This document shows, piece by piece, positions 62,880-64,000 of a stretch of DNA of 64,000 nucleotides. A program made the position numbers and the translations under genes. Below the pieces are notes generated by a model. That model saw only the letters and a program-made list of their open reading frames with translations, had not been told where the DNA came from and did not search any database. Position 1 is the first letter of the stretch, and each line of letters opens with the position of its first letter. The DNA is from Flavobacteriales bacterium. GTDB lineage: Bacteria > Bacteroidota > Bacteroidia > Flavobacteriales > UBA1820. Location of the stretch: positions 62,001 to 126,000 of the forward strand of contig QALN01000012.1 in NCBI GenBank assembly GCA_003150615.1, written 5' to 3'.

Positions 62880-64000
62880 ATGGAAAATACCACTGCGAAG
62901 GAAAACGGATGCGCCGGGCATCCGGACCAGAAAACAGGAAAAAAACGTATCTGGAAAGAATACCAGAAAGAAATACCGGCGGATAAATATTTCTACGTGC
63001 GCAGCTGCATACGCCAGAATTTTTTCCCTGCATCCGAAGCCATGTTCCTGAAGATACTCCGGGAAGACTTGGGCAAGGACATATTTGAAAACCCTCATCA
63101 TACAACGTGCAGCGGTATAGGTTACCACAGCGACGTCATACCTATGGAAACGACCATGACGATCGTCGCCCGCCAGTTTGCGCTGATGGCCGAGGCTGGT
63201 TATGAAAACCTGGCCGTGTCGTGCATTACGTCGTTCGGGATATATTCCGAATTCATAGAAACATGGAAACATTTCCCCCAGGTGAGGGAAAAGATCGCCG
63301 ATAACCTGCGCCGCGCCACAGGACGCGAACTGGTGCTGCCCAAATGTGTGGCTCATGCCAGCGATATCATATACCGTCTTAAGGACGAAATAGCCGAACG
63401 TGCCAAATACCGCCTGGTGAACAAACTTACGGGCGAACCGCTTAAGATAGTGGAACACATAGGTTGTCATTACGCAAAAATGTTCCCTTCAAAAGGAGTT
63501 GGCGGAGCGGAATACCCGTGCGTGCTCTCCGGAATGGCCGAAGCGTGGGGCGGCCAGGTGATCGATTATCCCGAACGCCGCCATTGCTGCGGGTTCGGTT
63601 TCCGCCAGTATCTTGTCAAGGCCAACAGAGGATATTCCATTTCCAATACCAAGAAAAAATTCGACTCGATGGAGCCTTACCACCCCGATGCGATAATCAC
63701 CAATTGTCCGGGATGTCCTTATTTTCTCGACCGTTGGCAGTATGCCATAGCAGAGATGGAAGGCAAGACCTACGGGGAAAACGGATACGGTATTCCGGTA
63801 CTCACGTACGAGGAACTGGCAGGTCTGGTACTCGGATACGATCCGTGGGATCTGGGACTTCAGACGCACCAGGTTACTATGGAGCCGCTTTTGGACAAAA
63901 TAGGCGTAGAATACGATCCTGCGAAGAAATTCGCCGGTGTGGGAGGAAAAGATCTCGGCAGACCGGACAGCCCGGCCAATCTGAAGGTGGAGGGTTGCTG
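62880..64000 (+). CDS. HdrB-like protein (cut by window end)
   Basis: Begins MENTTAKENGCAGHPDQKTG and continues to the window edge (373 codons, no stop seen). CCG-domain features: EHIGCHYAKMFPSKG, then RRHCCGFGFRQYLVKANRGYS, then TNCPGCPYFLDRWQY, which fit the Cys-x-CC-x-CxxC pattern of HdrB. An earlier Cys-containing section (FYVRSCIRQNFFPASE, TTCSGIGYHSD, AVSCITSFG) matches the first CCG unit less well. The protein is expected to hold an unusual 4Fe-4S cluster and act with HdrC. Confidence 0.85.
   Translation, partial: MENTTAKENGCAGHPDQKTGKKRIWKEYQKEIPADKYFYVRSCIRQNFFPASEAMFLKILREDLGKDIFENPHHTTCSGIGYHSDVIPMETTMTIVARQFALMAEAGYENLAVSCITSFGIYSEFIETWKHFPQVREKIADNLRRATGRELVLPKCVAHASDIIYRLKDEIAERAKYRLVNKLTGEPLKIVEHIGCHYAKMFPSKGVGGAEYPCVLSGMAEAWGGQVIDYPERRHCCGFGFRQYLVKANRGYSISNTKKKFDSMEPYHPDAIITNCPGCPYFLDRWQYAIAEMEGKTYGENGYGIPVLTYEELAGLVLGYDPWDLGLQTHQVTMEPLLDKIGVEYDPAKKFAGVGGKDLGRPDSPANLKVEGC

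Overview
The window is chromosomal DNA from a member of the Bacteroidota, most likely order Bacteroidales; a Rikenellaceae-like relative is only a guess. The evidence is the set of Bacteroidota-typical families (three DUF1343/NamZ proteins, DUF4286, DUF4294, a CarboxypepD_reg/outer-membrane barrel protein, a zinc-less DnaG) and promoters of the TTG-N19-TAnnTTTG type, several of them matching exactly. Most genes look like about 50% GC housekeeping DNA with very frequent AUA isoleucine codons. The cas locus is visibly AT-richer.

Layout. 1-5.7 kb: start of cysS, folE, then argS, an MscS channel, DUF4286 and rsmA. 5.7-12.4 kb: a LuxR-type regulator with an atypical receiver, ybjQ, DUF493, waaA, dnaG and a conserved protein with a nucleoside-phosphorylase-like C-terminus. 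12.4-17.9 kb: a candidate structured RNA, an XRE regulator, aspartokinase, an ACT protein, radA and a membrane acyltransferase with a C10 tract. 18-25 kb: a patatin/outer-membrane-barrel protein, metY, a DegT aminotransferase, a BrkB protein and a LytTR regulator. 25-27.5 kb: groESL. 27.7-34.7 kb: tRNA-Pro(CGG), a von Willebrand A protein, a LolC/FtsX-like permease and three tandem namZ-like genes. 34.7-44 kb: an outer-membrane barrel receptor, dnaN, DUF4294, fabH, rpmF, DUF177, pdxA and galE. 44-52.2 kb: a GHL10 family protein, pyk, topA and dnaK. 52.3-60.2 kb: a complete type II-C CRISPR system (tracrRNA, cas9, cas1, cas2, array with 22 spacers). 60.3-64 kb: fabD, an HdeD-like protein and the start of an hdrCB-type operon.

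The CRISPR locus is the most interesting part. The tracrRNA lies on the minus strand just upstream of cas9. The 47-bp repeats, read on the minus strand, each contain a perfect Bacteroidota promoter (TTG-N19-TATATTTG) pointing into the next spacer. This suggests that each crRNA is transcribed on its own, towards the cas genes, stopping at a bidirectional terminator after cas2. The degenerate repeat is at the cas-distal end, so new spacers should enter next to cas2, downstream with respect to crRNA transcription. The array also shows internal duplications and two nearly identical spacers offset by one base.

Other points: groESL and dnaK share an unusual upstream layout, a sigma-54-like -24/-12 element plus a TGACA-type palindrome, with spacings that differ by 11 bp (one helical turn). 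Gene ends are often marked by long perfect hairpins of 14-31 bp. Two response regulators lack the phospho-accepting aspartate.
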